Below are positions 10,725 to 18,800 of a DNA stretch of 21,012 nt, piece after piece (position 1 is the first letter of the stretch; each line of letters begins with the position of its first letter). Made by a program: the position numbers and the translations under genes. The stretch spans positions 1 through 21,012 of the forward strand of contig CAZTTG010000104.1 of the NCBI GenBank assembly GCA_964615935.1, given 5' to 3'. The notes beneath the pieces were generated by a model that did no database searches, had not been told where the DNA came from, and saw only the letters and a program-made list of their open reading frames with translations. Source of the stretch: CAZTTG01 sp964615935 (GTDB lineage Bacteria > Planctomycetota > UBA1135 > GCA-002686595).

Positions 10725-12109
10725 TGAGCATGCGGCAAGGGGAGAAGATCTTCGGCACCGACGGCATCCGCGGCCGGGCGGGCGAGGGCTGGCTGACGCC
10801 CGCGGGCGCCTCGGCGGTGGGGCGTGCCGTGGGCAGCGTGCTGGCCGGCCGCGCGCGGACCGCCCGCGGGGGCAAGCCGGGCCGGGTGCTCCTCGGTCAC
10901 GACGGCCGTCGATCGGGGCCCGAGCTGGAGAGCTCCCTGGCCCGCGGCTATCGCGCGGCGGGCTTCGATCCGGTCAGCGTCGGCCTGATCACCACGCCCG
11001 GGCTGGCCCTGCTCACCCGGAGCGAGGACTTCCGCCTGGGCACCATGCTCTCCGCCTCGCACAACCCGGCCGAGGACAACGGGATCAAGGTGTTCACCAG
11101 CGAGGGCGACAAGCTCTCCGACGAGCTGGAGGCCGAGATCGAGGAGCTCCTGTGCGCCGGGGCGGAGCCGGTCCCGCCCCCGGAGAAGGGGACGGCGGGT
11201 CCGCCCCTCGACCCCGAGCTCGAGCAGAAGTACCTCGAGTACCTGGTGGACGACGCCGCCCGGGGGCTCGAGCTCGACGGGCTGCGGCTGGTGATCGACT
11301 GCGCCAACGGCGGCGCCAGCCGCATCGGCTCGCGGGTCTTCGGCCGCCTGGGAGCCCAGGTGCACGCCATCGCCGACCAGCCCGACGGCGACAACATCAA
11401 CCGCGGCTGCGGCTCGACCCGGCCCGAGGCGCTGCAGGACGAGGTGCGCAAGTTCGGCGCCGCCCTGGGCGTCGCCCTGGACGGCGACGGGGACCGCTGC
11501 ATCCTGGTGGACGAGGCCGGTCAGCTCGTGCACGGGGACGGCATCCTCACCCTGGTGGCGCGGCACGCCCAGGAGTCGGGCGGGCTGGCCGCGCCGCGCA
11601 TCGTGGCCACGGTGATGAGCAACCGGGGCCTTCACCGCGCCCTGCGCGAGGTGGGCGTGAGCGTACGCACCGTGGACGTGGGCGATCGCAACGTGGTGGA
11701 GGCCCTGCGGGAGGAATCCCTCACCCTGGGCGGGGAGCAATCCGGCCACATCATCTTCGGCGCCGACAACCACCACATCGGCGACGGCCTGTACACCGCC
11801 CTGCGGGTGGTGCGGGTCATGCGCGAGACCGGCAAGCCCCTGTCCGAGCTGGCCAGCCCCTACCAGCCCTTCCCGCAGGTGCTGGTCAACGTCCAGGTGG
11901 CGCGCAAGCCCCACCTGGGGAACATGCCCACCATCGCCGAGGAGGTGCGTCGCATCGAGGAGGCCCTGGGCGAGGACGGCCGCGTGCTGCTCCGCTACTC
12001 CGGCACCGAGCCCCTGGCGCGGGTGATGGTCGAGGGCCCCGACGCCCGGCAGATCCAGGACTGGGCCCATGCCCTGGCCGAGCTCCTCTCCTCCGAGATC
12101 GGAGGATAG
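10721..12109 (+). CDS. glmM: Phosphoglucosamine mutase GlmM
   Basis: The product has 462 residues, the usual length. It converts glucosamine-6-phosphate to glucosamine-1-phosphate for UDP-GlcNAc, feeding peptidoglycan and LPS synthesis. The N-terminus FGTDGIRG (11-18) is characteristic. The active-site loop is LSASHNPAEDNGIK (110-123) with Ser113 as the phosphorylated residue. The metal loop is DGDGDR (254-259), the sugar loop GEQSGH (338-343) and the phosphate-binding loop RYSGTEP (425-431). It starts inside the cdaA stop codon (ATGA at 10721-10724); in-frame ATGs at 10724 and 10730 are alternatives. In other bacteria CdaA, CdaR and GlmM interact and GlmM restrains c-di-AMP synthesis, so the gene order suggests the same control here. 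The last codons double as the ribosome binding site and hairpin of tsaB. Confidence 0.97.
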   Translation: MMSMRQGEKIFGTDGIRGRAGEGWLTPAGASAVGRAVGSVLAGRARTARGGKPGRVLLGHDGRRSGPELESSLARGYRAAGFDPVSVGLITTPGLALLTRSEDFRLGTMLSASHNPAEDNGIKVFTSEGDKLSDELEAEIEELLCAGAEPVPPPEKGTAGPPLDPELEQKYLEYLVDDAARGLELDGLRLVIDCANGGASRIGSRVFGRLGAQVHAIADQPDGDNINRGCGSTRPEALQDEVRKFGAALGVALDGDGDRCILVDEAGQLVHGDGILTLVARHAQESGGLAAPRIVATVMSNRGLHRALREVGVSVRTVDVGDRNVVEALREESLTLGGEQSGHIIFGADNHHIGDGLYTALRVVRVMRETGKPLSELASPYQPFPQVLVNVQVARKPHLGNMPTIAEEVRRIEEALGEDGRVLLRYSGTEPLARVMVEGPDARQIQDWAHALAELLSSEIGG

Positions 12110-12779
12110 TGCGCTGATCGCGGCGCTGGAGACCTCCAGCCGCTCGCCCTCGGTAGCCCTGCGCGTGAGCGGCGGCGCGGTCGCGATCCGGCGCCTGAGC
12201 GGCGAGCGCCCCCACGCCAGCGACCTGATGCCGGCCCTGCACGAGCTGGTCCTGGAGAGCGGTCGCGCGCCCGGCGACATCGGCGCCGTGCTGGTGGGCA
12301 CGGGCCCGGGCAGCTACACCGGCCTGCGGGTCGGCATCGCCACGGCCCTGGGGCTCGCGCGCGGTGCGGGCGCGGTGCTGCGTGGCCTGCCCTCGGGCGA
12401 GGTGCTGACCTGGTCCGAGCTCGCACCGGGCGAGAAGGGCGCGGTGCTGCTCGACGCGCGCCAGGACCGGCTCTACTTCGCCCGCTATCGCCGCCTGGTG
12501 GACGACGTCGAGGTGCTCGAGCCGCCCTGCATCCTCACGCCCGAGGAGCTGCCCGCCCATCTGCCGGGCGAGGGCGTCCTCTTCGGCGACGCCACCGTCG
12601 CCGACGCGGCGCGGCTGGACGAGGGCGCTCGCGCGAGGCTGCGGGTCGATCGCGCGCCCGACGCCGGCGCCCTCCTCGAGCTGGGGGAGCTGCGCCTGGA
12701 GCGGCTCGGCCCGCAGGATCCGGCCGAGATCGAGCCGCTGTACCTGCGGCCCTTCGCGGCCCGCGCGCGCCGGCGCTGA
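12069..12779 (+). CDS. tsaB: tRNA threonylcarbamoyladenosine biosynthesis protein TsaB
   Basis: The frame from ATG 12069 encodes 236 residues. TsaB features are ALIAALETSSRSPSVAL near the N-terminus, the signature GTGPGSYTGLRVG (77-89), LDARQDRLYFARYR (128-141) and the C-terminal EPLYLRPFA. TsaB is the non-catalytic partner that dimerises with TsaD in making t6A37 on ANN-decoding tRNAs; tsaD and tsaE are not in the window. The start is uncertain. ATG 12069 overlaps glmM by 41 bases and adds an atypical Pro/Ser-rich leader. TsaB proteins normally begin just before the LIAALETS-type strand, and an in-frame CTG at 12114 sits eight bases after a perfect GGAGG (12101-12105), giving about 221 residues. 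I give the ATG coordinate as the conventional start but think CTG 12114 more likely. It is the last gene of the run. Confidence 0.88.
   Translation: MPWPSSSPPRSEDSALIAALETSSRSPSVALRVSGGAVAIRRLSGERPHASDLMPALHELVLESGRAPGDIGAVLVGTGPGSYTGLRVGIATALGLARGAGAVLRGLPSGEVLTWSELAPGEKGAVLLDARQDRLYFARYRRLVDDVEVLEPPCILTPEELPAHLPGEGVLFGDATVADAARLDEGARARLRVDRAPDAGALLELGELRLERLGPQDPAEIEPLYLRPFAARARRR
12089..12106 (+). promoter_or_regulatory. tsaB ribosome binding site buried in a hairpin
   Basis: GGAGG at 12101-12105 is the strongest Shine-Dalgarno sequence I noticed in the window. It is the 3' arm of a perfect inverted repeat, TCCTCCGA (12089-12096) and TCGGAGGA (12099-12106), separated by two bases and realistically a seven-pair stem with a four-base loop. 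The repeat lies in the last codons of glmM, so ribosomes finishing glmM would open it. This suggests translational coupling of tsaB to glmM. Confidence 0.6.
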
Positions 12780-12823
12780 GCCCCTTCGAGACCGCGCCGG
12801 GCCCTCCCGAGCGGGGCGGCTCA
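12777..12823. terminator. Candidate bidirectional terminator between convergent genes
   Basis: TGAGCC at 12777-12782, including the tsaB stop, pairs exactly with GGCTCA at 12818-12823, including the stop of the minus-strand gene. Two further C:G pairs are possible if one base is bulged. The loop is long and GC-rich and there is no T-tract. The convergent gene arrangement supports a terminator, but the structure is only moderately convincing. Confidence 0.35.
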
Positions 12824-13864
12824 CTCGCGGCGCAGGGCCACCCTCGCCATCACCGTGCGGTGATCGCTGCCGGGGAGCTTCGCCGTCCAGCGCTCGAGCA
12901 CGTGGATCGAGTCACCGACCAGGACGTGGTCGATGGCGATGCGCAGCCCGCGGATCGGGGCGCTCGTCGTGTAGGTGGGCTGGCGGCCGAAGCCCCGGCG
13001 GGAGTCCCGCAGGCCGCTCCTCGTCAGCAGGCGGTCGAAGGACGGCGAGGTGCTGGTGACGTTCAGATCGCCGAGCAGGAGAGCGTTGCCGGGCCAGTCG
13101 AGCGCGGCGAGGGCGTCCAGCAGGGCGTCGCGCCTCTCGATCCGCCAGGCCTTCCCCGGACGGATGGGATGCGCCCCGCGGATCACGAGCGGCTCGCCCT
13201 GCAGCTCGATCACGATCTCCATGGGCGGGCGGATCGCCTGCTCGGGGAGCGGGATCAGGCGCGCGGAGCTCGGGTCTCGTCTCGAGAGGATCGCCGTCCC
13301 CCACGTCGCCTCGCCCCACCTCCCGGGCGGAGAGTAGAGCTGGTGCGGATACTCGACGGACTTGCCCGCGAGGATCTCCCTCCAGCTCGGCGAGACCTCG
13401 AGGAAGACGATGACGTCCGGCGAGGTCCGCTCCATCCAGTCGGTCAGGCCAACCTGCTCGTCGTTGGTCCAGAGGAGGTTGGAGGAGGCGACCGTCAGCG
13501 CCTCCCGCGGCGGGTCGAGCTCCCCGCTCCGCGAGTCGGGCATCCACAGCGAGAGCTCGGGCCACAGCTGCGCTCCGGCGAGCGCCGCGGCCACGATCGC
13601 CATCCACCGGCAGCGGATCAGGAGCAGCAGCACCGCCCCCGCCATCCCGGCCATCCCCAGGTACCAGGCGAAGCTCGCGGCGACCTCGCCGAGCCAGAAC
13701 CACGGCGCGGACCAGACGAGGAGCGAGCCGGCGACGAGGGTGGCGAGGCCGAGGGCGCCGGCGGCGACGGCGAGCTTGTGCAGCCTGCGAGCGAGGCGAA
13801 GCCCTGGCCGGGCGGCGCCGGGCGGGCCGGCCTCCCCCGAACGCTCGATCGGATCCTCGCTCAT
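12821..13864 (-). CDS. Membrane-anchored endonuclease/exonuclease/phosphatase-family protein
   Basis: The product has 347 residues. Two or three hydrophobic segments (about 31-51, 58-83 and 87-100) are followed by an EEP-fold domain (about 121-345). Expected catalytic residues are present: Asn129 in SSNLLWTN, Glu156 in VIVFLEVS, His232 in RGAHPI, Asp266 and Asn268 in GDLNVT, Asp312 in AIDHVLV, and the closing Asp334-His335 in GSDHR. This Mg-dependent fold covers nucleases, phosphodiesterases and lipid phosphatases, so the substrate cannot be read from sequence. The layout (several helices, then a domain likely outside the cytoplasm) resembles a common bacterial group of uncharacterised EEP membrane proteins. 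The gene converges on tsaB, and 197 bases separate its start from the end of the histone gene. No clear Shine-Dalgarno sequence precedes ATG 13864. Confidence 0.85.
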   Translation of the reverse strand: MSEDPIERSGEAGPPGAARPGLRLARRLHKLAVAAGALGLATLVAGSLLVWSAPWFWLGEVAASFAWYLGMAGMAGAVLLLLIRCRWMAIVAAALAGAQLWPELSLWMPDSRSGELDPPREALTVASSNLLWTNDEQVGLTDWMERTSPDVIVFLEVSPSWREILAGKSVEYPHQLYSPPGRWGEATWGTAILSRRDPSSARLIPLPEQAIRPPMEIVIELQGEPLVIRGAHPIRPGKAWRIERRDALLDALAALDWPGNALLLGDLNVTSTSPSFDRLLTRSGLRDSRRGFGRQPTYTTSAPIRGLRIAIDHVLVGDSIHVLERWTAKLPGSDHRTVMARVALRRE

Positions 13865-13957
13865 GCCCGCGAGAAGATAGTCGCGATCGCCTCGGGGCGC
13901 GAGCGGCCTTCGTCCTCGGCGATCTCATCGAAGAGGCCCGCCGCCCGGAACGCGCGA

Positions 13958-13987
13958 CGTCCCCGCTGCCTCGCGGCAACGGGGACG
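13958..13987. terminator. Strong hairpin downstream of the histone gene
   Basis: CGTCCCCG (13958-13965) pairs with CGGGGACG (13980-13987). After one mismatch the stem continues with TGCC/GGCA around a TCGC tetraloop, giving twelve pairs. It lies about 75 bases past the histone stop and upstream of the EEP gene. On the plus strand it is followed by CTTGTTCT; on the minus strand there is no T-tract. It could end the histone transcript or act as an RNA-stabilising or regulatory hairpin. Confidence 0.5.
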
Positions 13988-14061
13988 CTTGTTCTGGATC
14001 CTCGCGTGAGCCCCGCTCGCGCGGGCGCCGAGGAAGGACCGGGTCCGTCGGGGGACGCGAC

Positions 14062-14301
14062 CTACAGGTCGTGCGGGCGGAGGGTGCGGCGGCCGTTCTG
14101 GGCGGCGCGCTTCTCGGCCGTGGCGATCATGCCGCGCACGACGCCGTCCAGCGCGCCGTAAAACTCGCTGGACACGTTCATGCCCGCGGCGCCCTTGGTC
14201 CGGCTCTTGCTGATGATCAGGTCGACGGCCTTCTTCCCGCCTCTCCGCACCGCCTTCTTGCGAGCCGCCTTCTTCTTCACCGCCTTCTTGCGCTTTGCCA
14301 T
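14062..14301 (-). CDS. Bacterial histone-fold protein with a lysine/arginine-rich tail
   Basis: The product has 79 residues. Residues 1-25 hold 14 Lys or Arg with Ala, Val and Gly, a tail like those of linker-histone or Hc1-type proteins. Residues 26-79 fit a single histone fold of the bacterial type: a short first helix (about 26-37), a long central helix (NVSSEFYGALDGVVRGMIAT, then AEKRAAQ, about 42-68), the loop NGRRT (69-73) and a short closing LRPHDL (74-79). The loop Arg and final Asp78 match the conserved Arg-Asp pair of histones, and the end resembles the NGRKTV...DL ending of Bdellovibrio-type bacterial histones. It probably binds and compacts DNA as a dimer. ATG 14301 is preceded by AGAAGG about ten bases upstream, and a good promoter lies upstream. 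A longer reading from about 14442 would start upstream of the predicted transcript and is rejected. Confidence 0.82.
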   Translation of the reverse strand: MAKRKKAVKKKAARKKAVRRGGKKAVDLIISKSRTKGAAGMNVSSEFYGALDGVVRGMIATAEKRAAQNGRRTLRPHDL

Positions 14302-14413
14302 GGGTTCCGAACCTTCTTGAGCTCCCGGGTCGAGGCTTCTGTCGGCAAGCCGTGCCCGTGATCGGTAGTCGCGAATGGGTCCGATCGCTGGTCGAACCCG
14401 TGGAAGTGCGCAG

Positions 14414-14442
14414 AGAATGCGGCCGCTCACCGGCCCTGTCAA
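14414..14442 (-). promoter_or_regulatory. Sigma70-type promoter of the histone gene
   Basis: Read on the minus strand, a perfect -35 box TTGACA (14442-14437) is followed by a 17-base spacer and CATTCT (14419-14414), which keeps three -10 bases including the key second A and last T. The expected transcript start near 14407 leaves a leader of about 105 bases before ATG 14301. This is the best promoter match I found in the window. Confidence 0.6.
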
Positions 14443-14444
14443 CC

Positions 14445-14472
14445 GCCGATATCCCCCGAAATCGGCCTTTTT
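14445..14472 (+). terminator. Terminator-like hairpin with T-tract upstream of alr
   Basis: GCCGAT (14445-14450) pairs with ATCGGC (14461-14466). Past an A/A mismatch, TC and GA also pair around a CCCC loop. CTTTTT follows (14467-14472), the classic intrinsic-terminator layout on the plus strand. No plus-strand gene lies just upstream, so it may block stray transcription into alr or attenuate a leader. The same palindrome sits two bases beyond the -35 box of the divergent histone promoter, so an operator role is the alternative. Confidence 0.45.
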
Positions 14473-14540
14473 CGCCGGAATTCCCCCCGAATCGCAGCGT
14501 TTGTACGATCCCGGTGCGCGCCCTCACCGCCTCCGGGAGA

Positions 14541-15803
14541 ATGGCTTGGGCGGCCGAGCTGGAGTATCTTGTGCGCGTGGACGGCTGCCGAGTCTGGGCC
14601 GACGTCGATCTCGATGCCCTGGCCCACAATCTGAACGTGGTCCGCGAGCTGACCGGTTCCGGGGTGGCCACCATGCTGGTCGTCAAGGCCGACGCCTACG
14701 GGCACGGAGCCGTCGCGGTGGCCCACCACGCCGTGCGCTGCGGCGTCGCGGCCCTGGGCGTGGGCACCTCGGCCGAAGCCCTGGAGCTGCGGAGAGCGGG
14801 CATCCGTATCCCCATCCTGCTCCTGGGCACGCTGCTGGACGAGGAGGCCGCCGAGGCCCTGCGCAACGACGTCCACATCGGCATCCACTCCAGCGATCGC
14901 TGTCGGCGACTCCAGGAACTGGGACTCGAGCTGGGCCGCGTCGCCCGGGTCCACCTGAACGTCGACACCGGCATGGGTCGCCTGGGGGTGCTGCCGGAGC
15001 GCGCCGCGGACCTCCTGAGGCTCATCCGCGCCTCCAGCCACCTGCGGCTCGCGGGCGTCATGACCCACATCAGCTCGCCGCGGGGCGCCTGGGATCCCTT
15101 CACCGCCACCCAGTTCGCCCGCTTCGAGGGCGTCCTGTCGGAGGCCCGGGCCGAGGGGCTCCTGCGCGGTTGGATCCACGCGGCCAACAGCGCCTGCGTC
15201 TTCACCGGCGCGAGGCCGCTCCACGATGCCGTGAGGGTGGGCATCAGCGCCTACGGCGTCGTGCCCGGGAACCTGCCCCACACCGCGCGCCTGCGACCGG
15301 TGCTGGCCCTGCGGAGCCGGATCGTCTTCCTGAAGGACGTCCCCCCGGGGACCTCGATCGGGTACGACTCCACCTGGAGGGCGCCGCGCCGGGCGCGGGT
15401 GGCCACCCTGCCCACGGGCTACGACGACGGCGTACCCTGGCGGGTCGGCAACCGCGGCCAGGTCCTGGTGCGCGGCCGGCGAGCGCCCATCGCGGGCGCG
15501 GTCAGCATGGACTACACGACGATCGACGTCACCGCCATCCCGGGGGCCGCCGTGGGCGATGCGGTCACGCTGATCGGCTCCCAGGGCGAGGGGCGGATCG
15601 GCCTCGAGGAGGTCGCCGCCTGGGCCGATACCATTCCCTACGAGGTCGCGTGCTCGGTCGGCAAGCGCGTCGTACGGGTGTACCGCGGGGGAGAGGGAAC
15701 CCCGCTCCCCGCCCGTGGATCCGCGGCCGCGAGCCCTCGCGAGGCCCCCGCGAGGCCCCCGCGAGGATCGGCGGACCGCCCCGGCGCTCCGATCCCGCCA
15801 TGA
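14541..15803 (+). CDS. alr: Alanine racemase
   Basis: From ATG 14541 the product has 420 residues. It is a fold-type III PLP enzyme: an N-terminal barrel with VVKADAYGHG, where Lys49 is the expected PLP Schiff base, and a C-terminal beta domain with SIGYDSTWRA, where Tyr275 is the expected second catalytic base, plus VSMDYTTIDV. It interconverts L- and D-alanine for peptidoglycan, a cytosolic step complementing glmM in the same window. A tail of about 38 residues (ARGSAAASPREAPARPP...) after the domain is low-complexity and partly encoded by a short tandem repeat. GTG 14571 is a serious alternative start: GGAG lies six bases before it and 410 residues would remain, whereas the purine-rich stretch before ATG 14541 is too close. 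A weak promoter (TTCCCC 14481-14486, 17 bases, TACGAT 14504-14509) may serve it. The stop overlaps the next start (ATGA, 15800-15803). Confidence 0.93.
   Translation: MAWAAELEYLVRVDGCRVWADVDLDALAHNLNVVRELTGSGVATMLVVKADAYGHGAVAVAHHAVRCGVAALGVGTSAEALELRRAGIRIPILLLGTLLDEEAAEALRNDVHIGIHSSDRCRRLQELGLELGRVARVHLNVDTGMGRLGVLPERAADLLRLIRASSHLRLAGVMTHISSPRGAWDPFTATQFARFEGVLSEARAEGLLRGWIHAANSACVFTGARPLHDAVRVGISAYGVVPGNLPHTARLRPVLALRSRIVFLKDVPPGTSIGYDSTWRAPRRARVATLPTGYDDGVPWRVGNRGQVLVRGRRAPIAGAVSMDYTTIDVTAIPGAAVGDAVTLIGSQGEGRIGLEEVAAWADTIPYEVACSVGKRVVRVYRGGEGTPLPARGSAAASPREAPARPPRGSADRPGAPIPP
15739..15766 (+). repeat. Short tandem repeat, GCGAGGCCCCC units
   Basis: Two exact 11-base units (15739-15749 and 15750-15760) are followed by a partial third. 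They lie in the disordered C-terminal tail of alr and change frame between units, so the repeat is at DNA level rather than a protein repeat. It could expand or contract by slippage and alter the tail and the coupled downstream start. Confidence 0.6.
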
Positions 15804-18800
15804 GGTTCCTGGCGAGCATCCTTCGACTCCTGATCCGCACGACGGCGCTGGTCCTCGCGCTGGCGGCCGCGGCGCTCTTCGCGGCCGAGCGCAGCGGCAC
15901 CCTCGCGCGAGTGGTACGGGATCGCCTGGCCGGCGCCCTCGGCGAGCTCGGTCAGGGGCTCGCGATCGAGCGCGCCCGGCTGAGGTGGTTCGAGCCCTCT
16001 CTGGAGCTCGAAGGGGTCTCCCTGCGGACCGGGGGGGAGCTCTTGACCCTCGAGCGGGTGCGGGCCGTGCTGGCCTTCGACGGACTCGCGAGTCCGAGCT
16101 TGAAGCGGATCGAGGCCGCCGGGGGCCGGCTCCGGTGGACCGCCGAGCTCGTCGAGGCCGCGAAGGGGGTCCGGTCCTGGGAGAAGGGCGACCCGGATCC
16201 GCAGCGAAAGCAGCGCTGGCCGGCGATCTCGCTGACGGGCCTCGACGTCGAGATGGTCCACCCCGAGCTCGGCCTCCTGCCCTTCGGACGCCTGGGCTTC
16301 TCCTTCGAGCCCGATCGGGACTCGGGCCCCGCCCTCCTGGGGCACCTGGAGCCGGCCCTCGCCAGCGACCCGGGGGCGGGCCTGGAGCTTCGAGGCCACC
16401 TGAGCGACGCCGCGGAGCTCGTGGTGGAGGGCTGGGCCCGCGACCTGCGCCTGGAGGTCGGCTCCCTGCCCGCGGACGGCCTCCTGGGCGGCCTGCACTC
16501 CCTCGATCCGAAACTCGATCTCAGCCTGCTCGCGATGGCGCGCATCGACCTCGAGAGCGGAGCCCCCTCCTCGATGATCCTGCGGGCAGCCCTGACGAAC
16601 GGCAGCCTGCAGCCCCCGGGAACCGCGTACCCGGTGGAGGAGATCCGGCTCGACGTGGAGGCCCACTACGGTCCCCCAACCGGGCGGGAGGGTTCCGCGC
16701 GCGTGGAGGGAGCCGTCCGCGGGAGGGCGACCTGGAACGGTTGCCCGCTGGAGGCCGGGGGTCTCCTGGGGCGCAGCGCCGGTCCCGACGAGTTCCTGCG
16801 CGCCTGGATGCGCGCCGCGCGCCTCCCGCTCGACGAGGAGACCCGGCTCGCCCTGGCGGCCGACGAGGAGCTCGGGCGGGCTCTGGACTCGGTGCTGCCC
16901 GAGGGCACTCTGGATCTGCTCCTGGGACTGCGCCTGCAGCGCGATCGCAGCCTGCGCCGGCCCGAGCTCCTGGCCGACGTCCTGATCGAGGGCGACGCGC
17001 GGGTCACCTACCAGGGCTGGCTCAAGCGCAGGACGGGGCTGCGCTCGGGCTTCCCGGTGCCGATCGAGGGCATCCGCGGCCGGGTGGTGGCCCGGGTCGA
17101 TCCCCTCCGCGAGCGCGGGACCCTGGTCGGGCTGGTCGGGATCGTCGGGCGACAGGCTGCGCCGCCGGGAGAGCCGGGGGCCGAGGTCTCGATCGACGGC
17201 GTCCTGCTCTCGGGCCGCCGCGGCCACCCGGGCGAGCAGGGCCTGGAGCAGATCGAGGTGCGCTTCGAGGGCGCGACCGGTGGGCCGGCGCTGGGGCGCG
17301 GCTTCGAGGGTCTGCGGGGAGCGGAGTGGGTCTGGGACGCCTTCGCGCCCGAGGGCGGCTCCATGTCGGGTCGCTGCCGGATCGCCCGCACCGAGCACAG
17401 CCCGCGCTCCACCACCCACGTGGTGGCCCACCTGGACGGCGTGGACGCGCGCTGGCGCAAGCTGCCGGTGCCGATCCTCGGCGCGAGCGGGCAGGTGGAG
17501 TACGTCGAGGACGCGCGCGGCGAGACGGGGGTGCGCTTCCGCGCCGAGGGCCGGCTGAGCACGGCCGAGTCGGTGAGCGTCATCGGGCGGGTGCAGAGCC
17601 CCGGCACGGGTGACAACCGCCCGGGGGTCGAGAACCAGCTCATCTGCGTGGAGGCCGCCTTCGGCGACATGTCCCTGCGCGGCGACGACGTGGAGATCCT
17701 CGCCCGGACCCTGGAGGGAGTGCGCGGGACGCTGGACGAGATCGCGCCGACCGGCAAGGCGGACGCGCGCGTGCGGATGGTCCAGCGCAGCCCGCAGCAC
17801 CCCTCCGACTACGAGGTGGAGCTCTGGCCGCGTCAGGTCCGGCTGCAGCCGCGGGACTTCCCGGTCCCGGCCTCCAACGTCCGCGGCCGCTTCCTGGTCG
17901 CCCACCGGGACCCGGGCAAGGGCGCCAGCGGGGTCTCCGCCAGCACCGACCTTCGCGCGCTCCCCCTGGTCGGCCAGTGGACCGGTGGATCCCAGGTGGC
18001 GGTCATGGGCTTCTTCCCGGATGCCGAGGAATCGACCCTGGAGATCACCGCCGCCGGGGTTCGAACCGACGACCGCAACCTGCTGGCGGCGGTGGCCAAC
18101 TCGGTGGGGCGCGACCGCTCGGCGCCGGCCGACCTGGGCGGGCTCTCCCTCGACGGGCGAGTGGACTTCACCGGCCAGATCCGGATTCCCAGCGGGAGCG
18201 GGGCGGAGGAGGCCGCCTCGGAGAGCACCTTCCGGGCGCGGCTGCGGCGCAACAACCTCTTCGTCGATCGCGAGCGGCCCACCCTGCGCGAGATCGAGGG
18301 CTCGATCGATCTGGGATCGGAGGGGCTGTTCGGCCGCCGCCTGGACGCGGTGGTGGGCAGCTCGCCGATCGAGCTCGAGGACACGCGCTTCGCGGTGGGC
18401 GAGGGCGGCGGCTGGTCGCTGACGACCGACCTCTTGGCGAAGGACTACCCCCTGGATCGCGAGCACCTGGAGATCTTCCTGGATCCCGAGACCCTGGACT
18501 CCCTGCTCGAGGAGCTCCACTGGCGAGGCCGGGTGGACGTGCAGGAATCCCGGCTGGAGGTGACCGGCCTGCCGGGCGGTCGGCGCTCGGTCGCCTTCCG
18601 GGGCGACCTCCTCCTGGGCGACATGTCCATGGAGCTGGGGTTGCCCCTGCACGTGCGCTCGGCCGCGCTGCGCCTGCACAGCATGGTGTGGGAGAAGGGT
18701 CAGGTGCGCGCCTGGGCGGAGATGGACGGGCTCTTCGGCGAGATCGCCGATCGCCGGCTGGAGGACGCCCGCCTGATGATGACCTACGTCCACCCCCACC

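Noticed and set aside
12909..13979. Alternative frames overlapping the EEP-family gene on both strands
   Set aside because: Only the 12821-13864 minus frame carries the ordered EEP catalytic residues.
14302..14442. Longer N-terminus for the histone from a minus-strand start near 14442
   Set aside because: It would begin at the -35 box of the predicted promoter, and the added residues have no histone-like character; MAKRKK at 14301 has a reasonable Shine-Dalgarno sequence.
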